DNA of 64,000 nt from Chiua virens (GCA_019787685.1 JAHNUO010000001.1:620001-684000), one strand, 5' to 3'; counted from the stretch's first letter, positions 1-17,991 are shown. Translations and numbers: made by a program. The notes: a model not told the origin generated them from the sequence alone.

Positions 1-3000
1 ATATATAGTTGATGATAGTTGACATGACGGGGACAGTGCCACGCACATAGAAAAAAGAAAAAAAGACTCAACGAAAAAGAAAACGAAGAGAAGAAAACGG
101 CAACTAGTGACCGCAATCATAGCCTGACACACGATCTAATACTAGCGGGTTGGAAATTAAGATTCATGAATCATATCATCTATCCTGTTTTCGAACGTAG
201 GTCCGCCTTGATGCCGTGCCGGGACTTGTGCTTATTATGGTGTTATGTGTAGTGTAGTCGCTGCTAGCGAATCCGCTAGCCTAGACCGTCTGCATTTGAT
301 CGTTCCGAGCGTGGAGGCGCGGTAGCATTTTTCCTCCATTTTTTTCCTCTGGCTTGGCAAGTAAGTTGGACCCATGGATATCTCAGCAGAAGAACCGCTC
401 GCGGCAGGATCCGAACAAGTTCCTTGTGGCCTAAAAATGAGTTGATGAGCCGAGTCCATTTATGGTAACTGATTTGGTCATGCGTCGCGGCAGCGGTCTA
501 GACCCCGGCGACGCGCTCGTGTCGATGTTCCCGAATCCGGCGTCGAGGGCGATGTCGCCCGGGTCGGTAGTAGGGTGAACGTTGCAATGCACCTTGCCGC
601 CTTGCGCACAGCCCTGTCAATGGGACTGGTCGTGTGCGATCGAGACGTGGACGGACGTTTACGGTTGGGCACGAGCAGACACGGGTCGGGGTCGTATCGC
701 GTCCGACGCAGTAAGTCGCACTCACGATATAGACGGAGACGGGATGCGGACCGCTGGGAGGATCCGAGTCTGTCACACTGTGAGTTCCCTCACCCTCTAC
801 CCTTTCACAGTCATCACGTAACAACGTCCGAATCTGCCGCTGTACTTGCACACGAATTGACGGCGAATTACCTACTGGTAATCATGTGCGTCGTTTGTGG
901 TACCAGTGGATATTGTAAAATTTCTTTTCTTTTGCATTTTTTTCCCTATAGAAAAGGCCTCTCCGAATCCACCGTGATGCGCATCGCCGGCATCATACAT
1001 AATGATTCGGACATTAGCCGCACCCACGCTTATTCACCAACTTGGCTTTCCAAACGATCCCAGGCAGCTTGCATAATCCAAACCTTGAGCCTGACCTTCC
1101 AGTGCAAGGGTTGACATGGACACGGCAGCTTAGCTGACTGATCAACAGGATCAGACCTCGAGACGGAGCAACGACTACATTTATGGATTAGCCACCCTGA
1201 TCGTCGCCGACGGGACACTGACACTGTTCGCCCCCGCGCTCGATGCTCTATAGCGATACCCGATTGAATCGTGTTTTTTAGACACTGCCACTGCCACCAT
1301 CATCACTCGCCAGGGTGTCCCTGCCCAGTGCCAAGTCCAACACGCGGCCAGCGTTGACGGTTTTTGCATGCCAATCTCGACCTTCCACGGTCGATTCGGG
1401 CTCGGAAGGTCGTTTCAGGGGGCCCGAGAAGTGTCCCCGACCCGGGGACTTGCCATCGTGACAATGGACCGGTGATTCGGGACTAGGCAACCCGGTTCGA
1501 GGTGACGCGTCACGGTCTGACTGGCAGTAACCATGATCGTATCCTGGACGACCCCCTCTTTTGCATCCTGTGATCCACGCCGAGTCTGGTTTAGGGGCTC
1601 GCATATATCTCCATCCTTCGTGAACGCTGATTGCTGGCTTGTTCAACCCCGATCCGAGTCGATTTGCCCGTACAAGGGTAAGCGTACAGATGAACATTGT
1701 TTGGGTCTCCGTCGGCGGTTTCAAAGGCAGTGTGTGTCACGAATGTAACTTCTCGCTCCAACTTACGAATGTTGGTGGACACTACACTAGGTAAGTAGAT
1801 CAAGTTCACAATCCTAGAAGCGTACATACGTGAGGCAAAGATCGATTCATAATCTGATAGACGCCCACGCTGGTCCGAAGATTGCTTCTTGGGTTTACTC
1901 CACAGGAATGATAATCAAAACCTTGACTTTTCGAGTCGTTATTGACACTAGTGCTTAGGTACGCCACCAGTGCGGGTGATGTCACCCCTCTCGCCCCTGT
2001 TCCTCCGACCCCGCATTCAGGTCTCAGGTCCCAGGAGGTTGGCGCATATTGGGGTGTTTAACGTCAAGTATTGAAGTAATCAATGCATCTTATCGACTAT
2101 CATTGCGTCGCTGCCCCAACTGACTCACAAGATGACCGATCTGGCGCTTTGTCGATGCCCGTCGGCCATTTATCCTTTTCGATCTGGGCATTATCCCGCG
2201 AGACCATTATGGTCCCAAATATTGCAACGATTAAACGACCCGCATCCTTCTTTCATTATGATGGCGGGGTATCTACGTCACCCTCCCGGTCAGGCATAGA
2301 GTCCCGAGTATACCCTTGTGCGGATATGTCTCGCAGACGCTCCCGGTGGAGCGATCCAGCATCAAATCATGAAGTCGATAGTCTGTCATCCGAACCAGTG
2401 TTCAAGTAATTCAAATGCCCATCGTCAATGGAATCGAAAGCGGTGTGCGCCACGGTGTGGACACGTTGACGACTTGACGACCGGCCACTTTTTGTCACTT
2501 TGTATTGTCAGTTGGCCGTGGACGGCCTCCTCGTGTCGTTTGGACTGCCAGTACGTCTCCAATCAGTCAGACATGCCAAGTCGACGGCAGCCTCCGCGCT
2601 GTCCCCGACGCCGGCGGCCGCGCGTCTCGATTCGGAAACACCAATCATTAATCAACCCTCTTGACATTGACGCCGACGCTCGGCACAAACCCGAGGTAGT
2701 ACTCCCCCTGAACTTTTGACCCCGCATTCAGGTCCAGGATCCCAAAAAACACAGGTCTCGCGTGTTTGACGTCAAGTTGTCAATGCGTCTCGTGACTGCC
2801 TTGTCCCATTGTTGGCCGAGCGCCACGTTGTCTATCATTGTAAAGTACCATCATCACGTGCGCTTCGGCGACATTGTGGCTTGCCGTGTTTCGTTGGATA
2901 TGCTTGCGAACGTTCCATTAACACAACCTCGGCGCCGGGGCCGTGCTTCTCGTCTCTAATGTACCTCGGTATGTCATAGCGGGTGGCAGGGCCAATGACG

Positions 3001-6000
3001 ATCAAGGTCGGCTGATGCGATCAAATCTTTATCTTGATATCCCTGCTGTAATGGATGACTTTTCATTATCGATAGGGTCTTCCATCTTCAAGACGTCCGC
3101 GGCCGGCCCGTACGTACCTCCGTTTACTGTACCTAGTCAGGTTATCCTTTACAGTATATAGACTTGGCTCGCATCAATCCTTGATCGACAGTCCCTGCCA
3201 CTGCATCGTGAGTCACATCGACTTTACATTGTTTACACATCGCAGGTGGCTTCCAATATATAATAAGCTTGCTCGCATCAATGGACCACTGCCACACCAT
3301 GACTGTGTCATTATTACTCGGCATCCTGTTCGTGTCTTCGGAGCGGCCCGTTCGACCAATCCGGTGCCAAAATGGTTATTGCAATACGGAGTCACCGCCA
3401 CACACCGTCCGGAAGGCTGTATCCGATTCCGAGTATGCAGTTATGAACAATGAATCAAAGTGACGTTCCCCCATTGTGGCAATTCGAGGACGAGTCCTCT
3501 TCTGCAGCTCGGCCGAACGATCAATCAAAGTGTGCGCTCCCGAGACGCCGATTCCCGTTGTGGTAACGTGGCGGCGACGGGACATGTCCGGAGAGCAGGT
3601 CCTGGAGGGATAGGAATGATAGATATGATGGTATCCTGGACGACCATGTTCATATCCCGGGCGTCATTGTGTGTTGGCAGGACCATGTAACGCGTTTGCG
3701 ATGCGGTTTCGTTCGGGATCCATCTCGTGCCGTCGCCGTTGTGGGAACGCATTGTGGCCGACGGTATGGATGCCGACGTACTTTGTACGAATCGCGCAAC
3801 CATCGGACGTTGGCACCCCGCGGCATCCGCATCCCGAGTTGTCCATCATCTGTTGACATCTAGGTACACTTGGTTCGTACCTGTCGCTCAGGCCCTCGAG
3901 CTGTGCGATCCCGAATCTTGACCACAGACTGTGGTTTGAACAGATCATGGTCATTTCCAGCACTTGTCATTGCCATTGCCAAGAGTATCCATGGACAGCA
4001 GTGATCCGCGCTTTGTGTCCCAACTAGGACGCCTGAACGACGACGATACCTACCAAGCAACGAAACGGCTCCAAGCGCCGTATAGTATCCATATGACTTA
4101 TACTGGTTTCTCGAGGTGATGGGACCTTCGGGCGATACTCCGGCGACGAGATGCGATGCTCTCCATCCGAGGCTACATGTTATCGTTATCATATCTGAGT
4201 CACATCTGGATCTCGTTCGTCAATGATGCTCTAGCGAGTAATTGAACGACTAGAAGGCCCTACCTGCCACGTACTTATTGACCATATATTGTTGATATAT
4301 CTGATGAAACGGTGTCCCGAATAACAGACCATATGAACGTCATGAATCTTACACGAAAGATGCTATATCAGAGAATTTTGATCATGATGAGTGCTAGTGG
4401 GAGAGATAATCCTGGTAAAGAAGAAAACGTTGATGAGTAATGCATGCGAGATCTTCCATCAAGGGGACTCCACACTTCTTGCTTCTCCCGTTTCTACGTT
4501 AAACTTGAGTCGGGACATGCTTGGACATACGTGGGTACGATTTCTCGGCGATCAGCGTGTCACCAATTGGCACCGTGACCAACAGTTGACAGGTGCTCGA
4601 ATAACTCGGGATCTGTGCGAAGTTTGGGTTGGCGTGACATTCCATAACAGTGTGTTGGAGCCAATCAGCCATACCATCGGGTAGGCTCCCGCGTCTCATC
4701 ATGACTCTCCAGTGATCATGACTCCAGTGCGACGTCAGTACCCCATTACGAAGATGCTCCACTCCACTTGTCTCCGAATCCTCTTCCATGCTCAACTTAT
4801 GCTTACTAATCTAGATATTTCCTGCCAATATCAACACGGTGACAGGCGGTGAGAATCACAAACTCACTTGAGCAGCATGATTCTCACATTGACAGGCATC
4901 CCGCCGGAACCAATGGCCATCCGTGGCCAAGTAACCCCCTCAAACGCGGGTCATACGTCTCCATACCTCCGGAACCCGAATGGAGACAACGGCGCAGCCC
5001 CGTCGCGGAGACCCCATCACCTTGGCACACCGTTGACAGTTTGGCGCCGGTACGCCTCGAACATTCCGTCGTTGCTTGACAGCCAATGACAGGTCCTTGG
5101 TCCGCTCGGACGCAAACATGCGTCATCACTGCTGAGTCAACAACGTGAACCTTGTTGGCGAGTGGTAGAAAACTCGCGACAAAACGCTGTCGTGCATACG
5201 CGACTGGGATCGCACATGGGGTCGAAGCTTGCCAGTGACAGGTGCCATTTGAACGTTTTGAATCTGTTGACGGGCCAGCAACCTCCATTTCGATTCTGTT
5301 GTGCGGCGTCTCATCTGACCCCGTGTCAGTCACTTTTACGTGAGTACAGATAGGCTATGGTTGCAGGTCACTTTGCCACCGCGACTGATGTGCAAGTGAC
5401 TAAACTGAGGCGCGACAAACCCCTAACCTGCTAGCAGGGTCGTTAGGATTCAGGAACCGAAAGAACGGTTCCCCTTCTTCCTCCACTGACATTGATCCGC
5501 TGACGACCCCCTCAAACGCCTTTCAACAAACCTATCGCGGAGTCATCCATTGGAACTGTCCTCACCACGTTCTAACCCCGGCCACCCATCGCCGTCGTGT
5601 ACTTTGCGCCCTTTGAGGGTCTGGACACGTTTGATTCCCCGGCGGCATCTCAAGTCGTCGTTTTCCTCACTCTGTTTGTTCTCTGACCTTTACAGTTCTC
5701 CTTCGTGTTGACGTTCCAGACATGTCTGAAAAGACGACAAGCTGGTATGGTATGGTACATATGCCTTGTTCAAATCGAGATCGCACACCGTCGATGAGGG
5801 GCAACTCACCGAGGAAACCACGCCCCGACGCAGGCGATTCTTCGAACCCGGATCAAGCTTGGAGCTTCTGACGTCGAATTCAGGGCGCCGTCGTCGACAT
5901 TTGTTCTCAAGTTTGTTTAACCGATACAAAACCCGGCAGCTCAGTTTTTCCTCTGCGCCATCGTACCGGTCCCTGAACGGCTCAGATAACCCGAGGCATT

Positions 6001-7040
6001 CGGGCGGAATCGGGAATCGTGCCTAGTCGATTGGCGTACATACTTTTCATCTGACGCACTTTGGAAATCAGGACGTTCGATGAATGTTTCTGACGTGTAG
6101 GCGGTTAGCGGCTTGGTCTCGTCTGATAGTACTGCATCCTGTGCAATTTGGCGAGTTGTCCGTGTCACTGGGCAATTTCGCTCGCGGGCAACTCGTACCA
6201 ATCCCGCACTTGGCCGGACACCGCGTCAACTGTTGACGTCGGCATGCAGGGTAGCGCTCCAGAAACGCTCGTGATCGTGATATATATCGAGACTGCTTAA
6301 CCGGTGGGTTGCTCTGAGACGTCTGTCTGAGGGTGACACCAGTCAACTCGGGGACGCGATTGTGGGAGAGCTGACTGTCAAACCCTCCGATCTTTGGCGC
6401 CACACTGGCACCCGCTGTCGTATCGTCAATGTCATCCATCCCAAGTCTGGCGCGCTGCCGGCGGTTTGTCGTGGCCTCGTCCTTTCCGTGTCGACTACTG
6501 CATAGCTTTTCCAAGGTGCCACTCGCTGCCAGGTTGAAACGCTGTCAATATGCGCACGCCGGCCCCGTCGGCGCCGAGGGCGGGTGAAATGCCACTCGCG
6601 TGACGTCACGGCTGTCGACGTGTAACAAAGTAAGATGAAAAAAATGTCATTGGTCCAACGTTTTTCACGTCGTCGCTGCCAACTCATCCGTCCCATATCC
6701 AACGGGCTAACGGTGTTGGTGATGATGAAGGAAGGAGACCAAACGAAGAAAGCAAGTATTGATAGAGTACACATTGTATATTCAGACATCGTTTACAATC
6801 ACTTGGTTCAGATACAAATGCCGTTGAGAGGAGCCACGAGACAGGTAGTTTCTAGCTGCATTCTTTGGTATATCTCTACATTAAGGGGATGGACGAGAAG
6901 GAGAAGAAATTATCACAAGATGAAGGTGGTGATGGGAGAAAATACGCCTGCACCGTCTAAGTTATCGTGGAGAACGTTAGATCGAGGTCAGACAATAACA
7001 TCAAGAACAGCGAGCACCAAATCGGTATGAGATAATCGCA
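1..7040. other. Gene-free left region with diverged repeats
   Basis: I find no gene with a recognisable domain, consistent exon pattern or splice-linked reading frame in these 7 kb. Open frames are short and overlap on both strands. CpG is plentiful, unlike the block near 26-32 kb. Diverged repeated words are visible, such as the paired segments at 2,007 and 2,718 and the word TATCCTGGACGACC near 1,539 and 3,631. This looks like old repeat-derived or intergenic DNA. The right end overlaps the 3' flank of the SRPK gene. Confidence 0.5.
2007..2810. repeat. Diverged direct repeat pair, spacing about 711 bp
   Basis: The segment starting at 2,007 and the one starting at 2,718 both begin GACCCCGCATTCAGGTC. 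Both continue with similar words (a GTGTTT-ACGTCAAGT stretch, then a CAATGC word) for roughly 90 bp with gaps and substitutions. This looks like an old tandem duplication or two copies of a dispersed repeat. No coding function is visible. Confidence 0.5.
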
Positions 7041-7077
7041 CCCAGACTTAAAGGGGCACGGTACGAAGGGGGAAAAA

Positions 7078-10745
<3,668 letters not shown>

Positions 10746-13744
10746 ATGTTGCCCGCTGATCTCAACGACGAACAACGGTATAGTGGCGCCCTTGGTCCCC
10801 CCTAAGTGTCATAGTCACTGATGGCATATCGAACAATGTTTCCCTTCTCATAAAGGGCTCATTTTGCCCACGAGCATCCCACCGATCTCGACTCGGGCCC
10901 ATCCTCCCCATCGTCGGCCGCACACGCATCTACATCCACTTTCTACAACTCCTCCCGACGTCGTTCGAAATCGGCCTCACATAATCGCTCAAATGCTTCC
11001 GCAGATGGGTCGCCCAGTAGCCACCTCCTAGCGCGCCTTGTCGCTAGTGAGGAAGAAGTTCGCGAAATCAATGCAACTCTCATCGTCACATCCGAACGTC
11101 TCGAAGCAGAATCATCCCGTGCAAACGCTGCAGAACGCCGTGCCCTCGATTACTTTCATCGACTACGGATCGCAACCGAGAATCGTGAACGTGCGGAACA
11201 AGAATCGGCGAGACTTCGAGAGGAGCTCAAGTTGTACAAGCTGCAACTCGAGAATGCGCAAAAAGAAATCTTCCGAGCCCAAGACATCATCGATCAGGTC
11301 GCCGCCCAGCGGAACGAGGCGGAGGCAGAGGCTGCAAGATCGAGGACAAAGGCTCGGAAGTTGCAAGAAGAGAAGCTCGTCATGCTCGCGCGTGAAGAGG
11401 GTCGCATGATGGGATACAGGGAAGGGCTATCCATGGGCCGCAGGATAGGTTACGACGAAGGTAGCTGATCGCCTGGCTCACAGGGCCATCCTCCCCGTTT
11501 CCTCATTACCCTCTTTTCTTAGAAAACTTTGATGGCGACGATAACGGCGAGGACCTCACGGACGATGAACGTAATGATCCACGCGCCCGTGTTCAATTGC
11601 GATCGAGTGCATCGATACGACAACCACCGTACGTCAATGCCTGCATCACACCTCCTTCGTTACCCACGTTCATCACAGAATGCGCGCTGAATCGGCGCCG
11701 CCCGTACGTACTTTTGAGACCGCCCTACATGCACCACTTCCTATCCCATCGCATATCAATCCTGATCGCAGCCGGACACCTTCCCATGAGAATCGTGCGG
11801 CCTCTCCGTCCCATGGGTCCGATGAACCAGAAACCATTCGCCCGATACCAATCCGCGCTAGCCCCATTCTGTCTGCGCATCACATCAATCCCCCAACCGA
11901 GGCATGGATCCCAAGATCTGATTCCCGTTCCTCGCACCTTCCTATACCACCCCCGCACGAACCGCGACATGCCCGTTCCTTCCTCACCCGGTTCCGTTGC
12001 AACTGAAATCCAAGATAACCGACACATTCGTGAACCAGAACCAACCCCAATTCCGCCGCCTATCCGGTCGCGTGATTATGCTTACCAATCCTCCGTCCCA
12101 GCACCCATCCAGCATCCACGCACGGCCTCGATCACATCGCACACATCGACCCATCTTTCGCAGTACGACTTGGTGAACAAACGTCCCGGAAGTTCGTTAC
12201 GGAACGAAATATATCTCGGCAGAGCGGGGAGTGGGACCCAACCTTCGAGGCCATCCACACGTAATGAACATCGAGATGATGAAAGTCGTCATTCCAGCAG
12301 GACAGAAGCAGAAAGCATAGTCGAACAATGGCGCGCGGACTCCGATACGGCGACCCCGCCAAGGAACCCACCGCGTTCGTTCGTAAGTGTTCACTTGTCC
12401 GCGGAGACAATTTCCGACTAATGTTGATGTGTGAACTTGACGATAAGACGCCCTCGTCAGCTTCCCATCCGCGCCGACCTCCGAATTTTTACTACCGACC
12501 ACGCGAGATCGTGACGCCCACGCCCCTTGGGGACGTCGGTGAAGATCCAGTCCCGACTGAATCCACTGCGACACAACCCCGCCCGCTGCCGAGTGAGGAC
12601 TCTGGTTCCCAGACCGCCGCACGTTCAAGGTCGCCACTTGAGTACCTCCGGAAGCGATTCCGCCAACGGTCGTCCTCATCGAGCACTGGCGTTCCCGATA
12701 TCGTCGGTCGAACCACCGGTAAGTCTGTTCCCGTGATCCGTGCAACGAGTGCTTATGAGGTACGCCTGTCTTTTTTTGGCAACAACGTCCATTGCACATG
12801 CCATTTGGCAGTCCGAGCCTGAGACAAGCCATTCCCCGTCGGCAACGATCACGGCACAACCCGAGTTATTGAGTCCAGACACTGCTAATCGACCATTACC
12901 GCAGGACGACGTAAGTCGTCATAGTCCAATGGTCGCCATTCTCCCACTCACATCCTTCCCAGTCCCAGTCCCAACCTCAGTCCGAACCTCCATCGCATCA
13001 TCATCATCACCATCACCATCACAGCCATCAGAGTCATCATCACCACCCACCACCTCCATACGAACATGCTGGGACACCCGCTGCACCCTGGCCAGCCGGG
13101 TTCATTCCCTATACACCGGTCCAAGGTTCCGACAGGGATCGAGATCAAGACCGGGATCGCGACCGCGACCGCGAACGAGAGAGAGACCGCGACCGCCGTC
13201 GCTACCCCGATCCACCCACCCACCACCGTACCAACTCAAACCCCAGCCGTCCCCAATCCCAATCCCAGTCCTCGCAGCTCGCCGGACGCTCGTACACGCC
13301 CTCGCCCGCACCGACGTACACCACCCAGGTGTACATGTACACCGCACCCACACCCACACCCGCAGGCGTTGCCGAGCGGGATACACGCGGACGCGGACAC
13401 AGAGCGCGTCGAATTCACTAGGGAGGGCGGTCGACGGGGACGACGGGACGAGAGGTACGACCGCGGGCGCGGGAATGGCGGGGCCGTACGAAGCGGCACC
13501 GCTACCACCGGGTGTGACGTATCCCGCGCCGCCGCGTCGTCCACAAACGTCGCATCGGCTGCACCGAGAACAAGATAGGGACAGGGATAGAGAACGGGAG
13601 AGAGTGAGAGACGTCCCTCGAGATCGGGACCGGGACCGGAATTGGGATAGAGACAGGCGACGCGAGTCTGGGAGAGACTATGAACGGAATCGCCAGCGGA
13701 GGGGGAGGGAGGAGGACGCAGACGATGACACCGGACTGGACTGA
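10746..13744 (+). CDS. Coiled-coil, His-rich and Arg/Asp-rich protein, function unknown
   Basis: I do not recognise this family. The N-terminal part (about 10,880-11,462) predicts a long coiled coil rich in Glu, Ala and Arg (EEEVREIN, ENRERAEQESARLREELK) ending GYDEG. Downstream exons encode a Pro/Ser-rich linker, a His tract near 13,000 (eight or more His), a basic-acidic Arg-Asp repeat near 13,130-13,200, and a second such repeat near 13,580-13,690 before TGA at 13,742. Introns with GT-AG ends are visible at about 11,463, 12,380, 12,759 and 12,909. The frame slips by one base near 11,967 and again around 13,420-13,450 with no plausible intron, which suggests inserted bases in the assembly. 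The start is uncertain. Arg-Asp repeats occur in RNA-binding and splicing proteins, but no RNA-binding domain is visible, so that is speculation. Confidence 0.6.
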
Positions 13745-14262
13745 CGAATTGACACGCTCGCCTGCACCACTCCAACGACCCATTTCGCTCTTCGACTCGG
13801 ACGAGGCGTGAACACGCCCGATAGAGATTCAGACGGCGCACTAAGACGAAGACAACCAGACACGACGATTCATTATTTGCTGATACCACGGACGATTTCG
13901 ATGCGATACACACATCTTCTCCCCACACGCGATTGGTTACGTCCTTTTTTGCCCCTCGCCCTCCACGTTTATTGAATTTGAATATGATGGTATGTATTCT
14001 ATTGACGGCCGAGACTCGGGTTCGTGGCCGCAATATGTAAACTTACTCGTGTAAGAACTTATGTGCTTCGTGCTTCGCTTCCATTCGCCTTCATGTCTTA
14101 GATGAAGTACTCTTATTACTCAATGCCCCATGCGTCCTGTTTGCCTCGGCCGATAATGAGAAAAACGCATCCTCTGCGAGGTTTGATTGATCGTACATCG
14201 TATCCACTCCATGTTTATCGTACAACTACAGTATCGGAACCTTCGCTGGGCCTCGAGTATTT
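13745..14262. other. Intergenic region between convergent genes
   Basis: The coiled-coil gene (+) and the GH3 gene (-) converge here. The region should hold both 3' ends. I see no gene or repeat. Confidence 0.4.
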
Positions 14263-17200
14263 TCAGATTCCACTCCACTCCAAGCCCTGTTTCACGACGA
14301 ACGTCGCCGTCAACGGTAACACGTCGCTGCTAGGCCCCACACTCAACTCATACTCGCCCCGCTTCGATCACCCAACGCGAGATGCGGTCTTCCCAGTAGG
14401 ACACCGCGAGCTTGTCGAGCGTCATCACGACGCGCGCGCTCGCACCCGGCGCGAGATCCCTAACCTTACCAAACGCACGCAGCAGACGCGGCGGATGGGT
14501 CAACTCGGACGTCTTGGGCATCGAGACGTACAATTGCGCGACCTCGGAGCCGGCGACAGACCCTGTGTTGGTCACGGTGGCGGTGGCGGTCAAATGGAAA
14601 TCGCCGTTGGCGATGACCGGGGTGGAGAGCTCGAGATTGGAAAAGGCAAACGTCGTGTATGAAAGACCGTGTCTGCGTGCCTCACCGTCAACCACACGCG
14701 TCGTCCACGTGGATTGGAAAGGGACTTACCCGAAAGCGAATTGAGGGGCGATACCACGGTGTTGGAAGTGTTTGTAGCCCTACAAGGAAGATAGGTTACG
14801 CCCACGTTCAGCACACGTAGAGATAGGGTACGTACGACAAATAGGTCTTCGCCATAACGCACGACGCCATTCTCAGAATGGAAGTGCCCGTGGGCAGCAA
14901 TGTCGTCGAGGTTCTTGGGGAATGTCAGTGACAGTTTCCCTGATGGGTTCTTCTTCCCGAAGAGAACATCAGCGATGGCGTCACCAGTTGCGTTACCGAG
15001 ATACCAGGAATGGACGATGGCAGGAACAGAGTCTGCCCAAGGCAACGTTATCGACGACCCCTATTTATTTTCGGAATATCTCAGTGAATGCGAAACAAGA
15101 CTATGAAAGCAACTCTTACAGACTGAGTGACCACAATGGTCTTTGGATTCGCAGCCAACACCTTGGTGATCAGTTCGTCAGTTCGACCGGGAAGAGCCAA
15201 GGTCTTCCTATCGTAGCCTTCCGTCTCCCATTCAGCAGTTCAGGCCCACAACAGCGATGACAGCATCTGCCTCAGACGCCAGTTTGACGGCTTGAAGCCA
15301 TCTTCTCATCAGGATCTTGGACTTTGGCACCACCGAGACGGACACCAGCGTTGCTGTCCTGGACTGCCTGGTCTTCGTCAGCCATCTGCAGGAGCTCTGA
15401 CATTGCAGAACTCGACGAGAATGTTGTGTTTGACCCCTGCTTTGAGGTCAACCCTCCCCTTCTCCTCTTGTGAGCCGCAGTTGAAGAACGCATCCCCACG
15501 ACGCTGGCGTGTCCAATTATCAATGACTAGCTTGCCATCGACAAAGAGCTAGAGTGAGATTGGTTAACACGACCTCATGCACAAAGGTAGCGGCGTATTG
15601 ACCTTGGCCCTTCCAGACACGATGAGGCCGAACTCAAACGTGCAGTCGTGGGTTCTGGGCTTCAGCTGGCCTTCAAGCTTCATAGTCCACTTGCGGGTGA
15701 TCCCTTTAGGTGCCGCGGTGCTGATGAAGATACGAGTCTCGTCCACAAGTCGTTTTTCGTATGGTGTGCTCAGGGGAGCCATGCTCTCGTCGTGTTCATG
15801 AGCATACCAAGTGCCGATCCATCCACGTTCTCCTGATGCTGTCGTAATGTCGAAATCAAGAGTGGGCATCTCCATGTATGCTGATATCCGGTTAGCTGAT
15901 TGTCTTGGCACCAAACGGACGACTTACTGCTTGCGCCTTCGCTGTATGCAACCTCGACATTTGGCGGAAGCGCGTTGACAATACCCTGATATGGGGAAAT
16001 GAAGTATGAAGGCTTCAAGGCGGCAGAACCACCACCGGATAAAACAACAGCTTGTGCGTTGCCACCGACAATGACGAGCTTTTTCAACTTCTCAGGCTGA
16101 AGAGGTAAGAGATTATTGTCATTCTTCAATAGGACAATGGCTTCTGCCGCGAGCTTGCGCATGAGAGCTTTATCTTCTTCGTTCTCCACGGTTCTTTCAA
16201 TACCATCACCGTCCAAGATCTGAGAGAAAGATGAGGACACGCTATATAAGGTGTGTGTTGCAGAACTTACTTCTGGGGATTCTTGTGCGACACGTTTAGC
16301 TAATTCGACCACCTTTTTCGCGCGCTCTTTAAGGGTCCGAACAGTGATTTTCCGGGACACGACTGATCGGTTCATGAGATCGAGTGTTCGCCATTTGTTG
16401 GTTCCCGGCATCTCAAGGTCTAGTCCGGCGTTTATAGCGAGGTCGATGCTGTAAATACCAAACCTGCAGAAGATATTTGTTCAGCGGACGTTAATGCGTT
16501 CAGAAATGAAAGAACTCATACCAGTCACTCATAATCAACCCGTCAAATTTCCATTCGTTTCGAAGGATGTCCTGGAGCAAGTGAGGGTTCTCAGAAGCGT
16601 GGGTGCCATTAACACGGTTATAACTAATAATCTAATGAAGGATAATCAGGGGATTCAGAAGGATGGATGCTCACGCGGTCATGAAGCTCCAAGGTTTAGC
16701 ATGCTTTTGGGCAAGCATAAACGGCATGAGGTAAATTTCACGGAGCGCACGTTCGCTGAGTATACTGTCGTAACCCATTCGATCGTTCTCCTTGTCATTG
16801 CATCTGAGAATCGAGATAAGCCAAGCTATGGAAGCAGAGAACGTGGAAACATACACGAAGTGCTTGATAGTAGTTCCGATACCATCTTTCTGGACACCTT
16901 TCACGTAGGCAGCAGCTATGAGTCCAGAGAGTACAGGGTCTTCTGAAAAGCTTTCGAAAGCCTGTTGTGTGTGAGCATGTATTCTATCGTCAACGCCCTG
17001 GTGGACTCACCCGTCCTCCAAGTGGATTCTATATCAAAATAGCTTTAATTTGGCGCAAGGGATGAAGAAACGATGACATACTCTTTGGATGTTGCAGGTT
17101 GGAGCAAGGATGAGCGGAGCAGCCCTGAGTCTGGCTTCGGCTGCGAGGAGCTTGAGACCAGCTTCCTCGATAAGTTCAGTATCCCAAGTTGCGCCGAGCG

Positions 17201-17517
17201 CGGTTGCTGATGGTAGACACTTGGCAGGAGTACTCATGAAGAAATGGTTTCCTCTAATGCCTGCGTACACCTCAGTACCAAGTGAAGTATGATGGGATGT
17301 TACACTTGCCGTTCGGACCGTCGCTGACCTACCGACGAAAGTGAGAGCACATACACAGAGAGGTATCTGAACCGACCTTGATGGCGGGTATTCCGAGTCG
17401 AGGTACCTCGTGTGTGTGCCAGAAGCCGACACCGGCAGTCAGTAAGATAGCTTCATCGGTGGTGAGCTGTTCGACGATGTCGTCGACATTTGCTTTGGAA
17501 AAGTCTGAAGGGGGCAT
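14263..17517 (-). CDS. GH3 beta-glucosidase with PA14 domain
   Basis: Family 3 beta-glucosidases remove terminal beta-D-glucose from cellobiose and related glucosides. The start gives [18 protein letters not shown], followed by [26 protein letters not shown], the LAPTCNIQR region, [17 protein letters not shown] and the nucleophile motif GLIMSDW. The (alpha/beta) sandwich follows ([26 protein letters not shown]). A PA14 domain is read at about 15,570-15,900 ([16 protein letters not shown]), then [21 protein letters not shown] and a fibronectin-like C-terminal domain. No signal peptide is evident, so it may be intracellular, as in many fungal GH3-PA14 enzymes. Near 14,354 one extra G (GGGG) shifts the frame just before the C-terminus. 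Without it the protein runs on to a natural end EWSGI and stop at 14,263; with it translation stops at 14,348. Many introns. Confidence 0.95.
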
Positions 17518-17991
17518 TGATACGTGTAAGAGAGAGGGAAAGATAGGGATCGTATTTCGTCCGTCCAGTCACTTAAGGACCTCATATACATATCCTAGAG
17601 TGCACGTGGCACGGCGGTAATATTGGATTCCGAGGTTTTCCCGAATTACTGGGATGTGGAATTTCTTGTTCTAAATTCTGGTGTCAAAACGACAATAGAG
17701 TGGGGATTTATGATGTACGGGGCGCCGAGAATGAGAATTGACCTCTTGTCATCACTCCTATTACTCGTGTCGGACAGACGAGCAGCGCGATTGGTCAAAA
17801 CTTGGTTGTGAGGTCAAAGGTATTATTAACACAGAAAAGAGAGTGTGATTGAAGTGGAAATTTAGACTCATCGTGGTACTGACGAGCGATAATTCGGACA
17901 AACTTCGGACCATCCTCTTGGTTGATTTTTACTGCACGTGATCAGACGCGTACTCGCCAGCTGGTCTTCTTCTTTCTAGTATCGACCGAAA
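17518..17991. other. Divergent promoter region
   Basis: This spacer separates the divergent GH3 gene (-) and the unknown gene (+), so it should hold both promoters. No specific site was recognised. Confidence 0.35.

Noticed and set aside
575..1114. 179-codon plus-strand frame at the left end
   Set aside because: Arg/Ser-rich composition typical of random GC-rich sequence, no domain, and competing frames on both strands.
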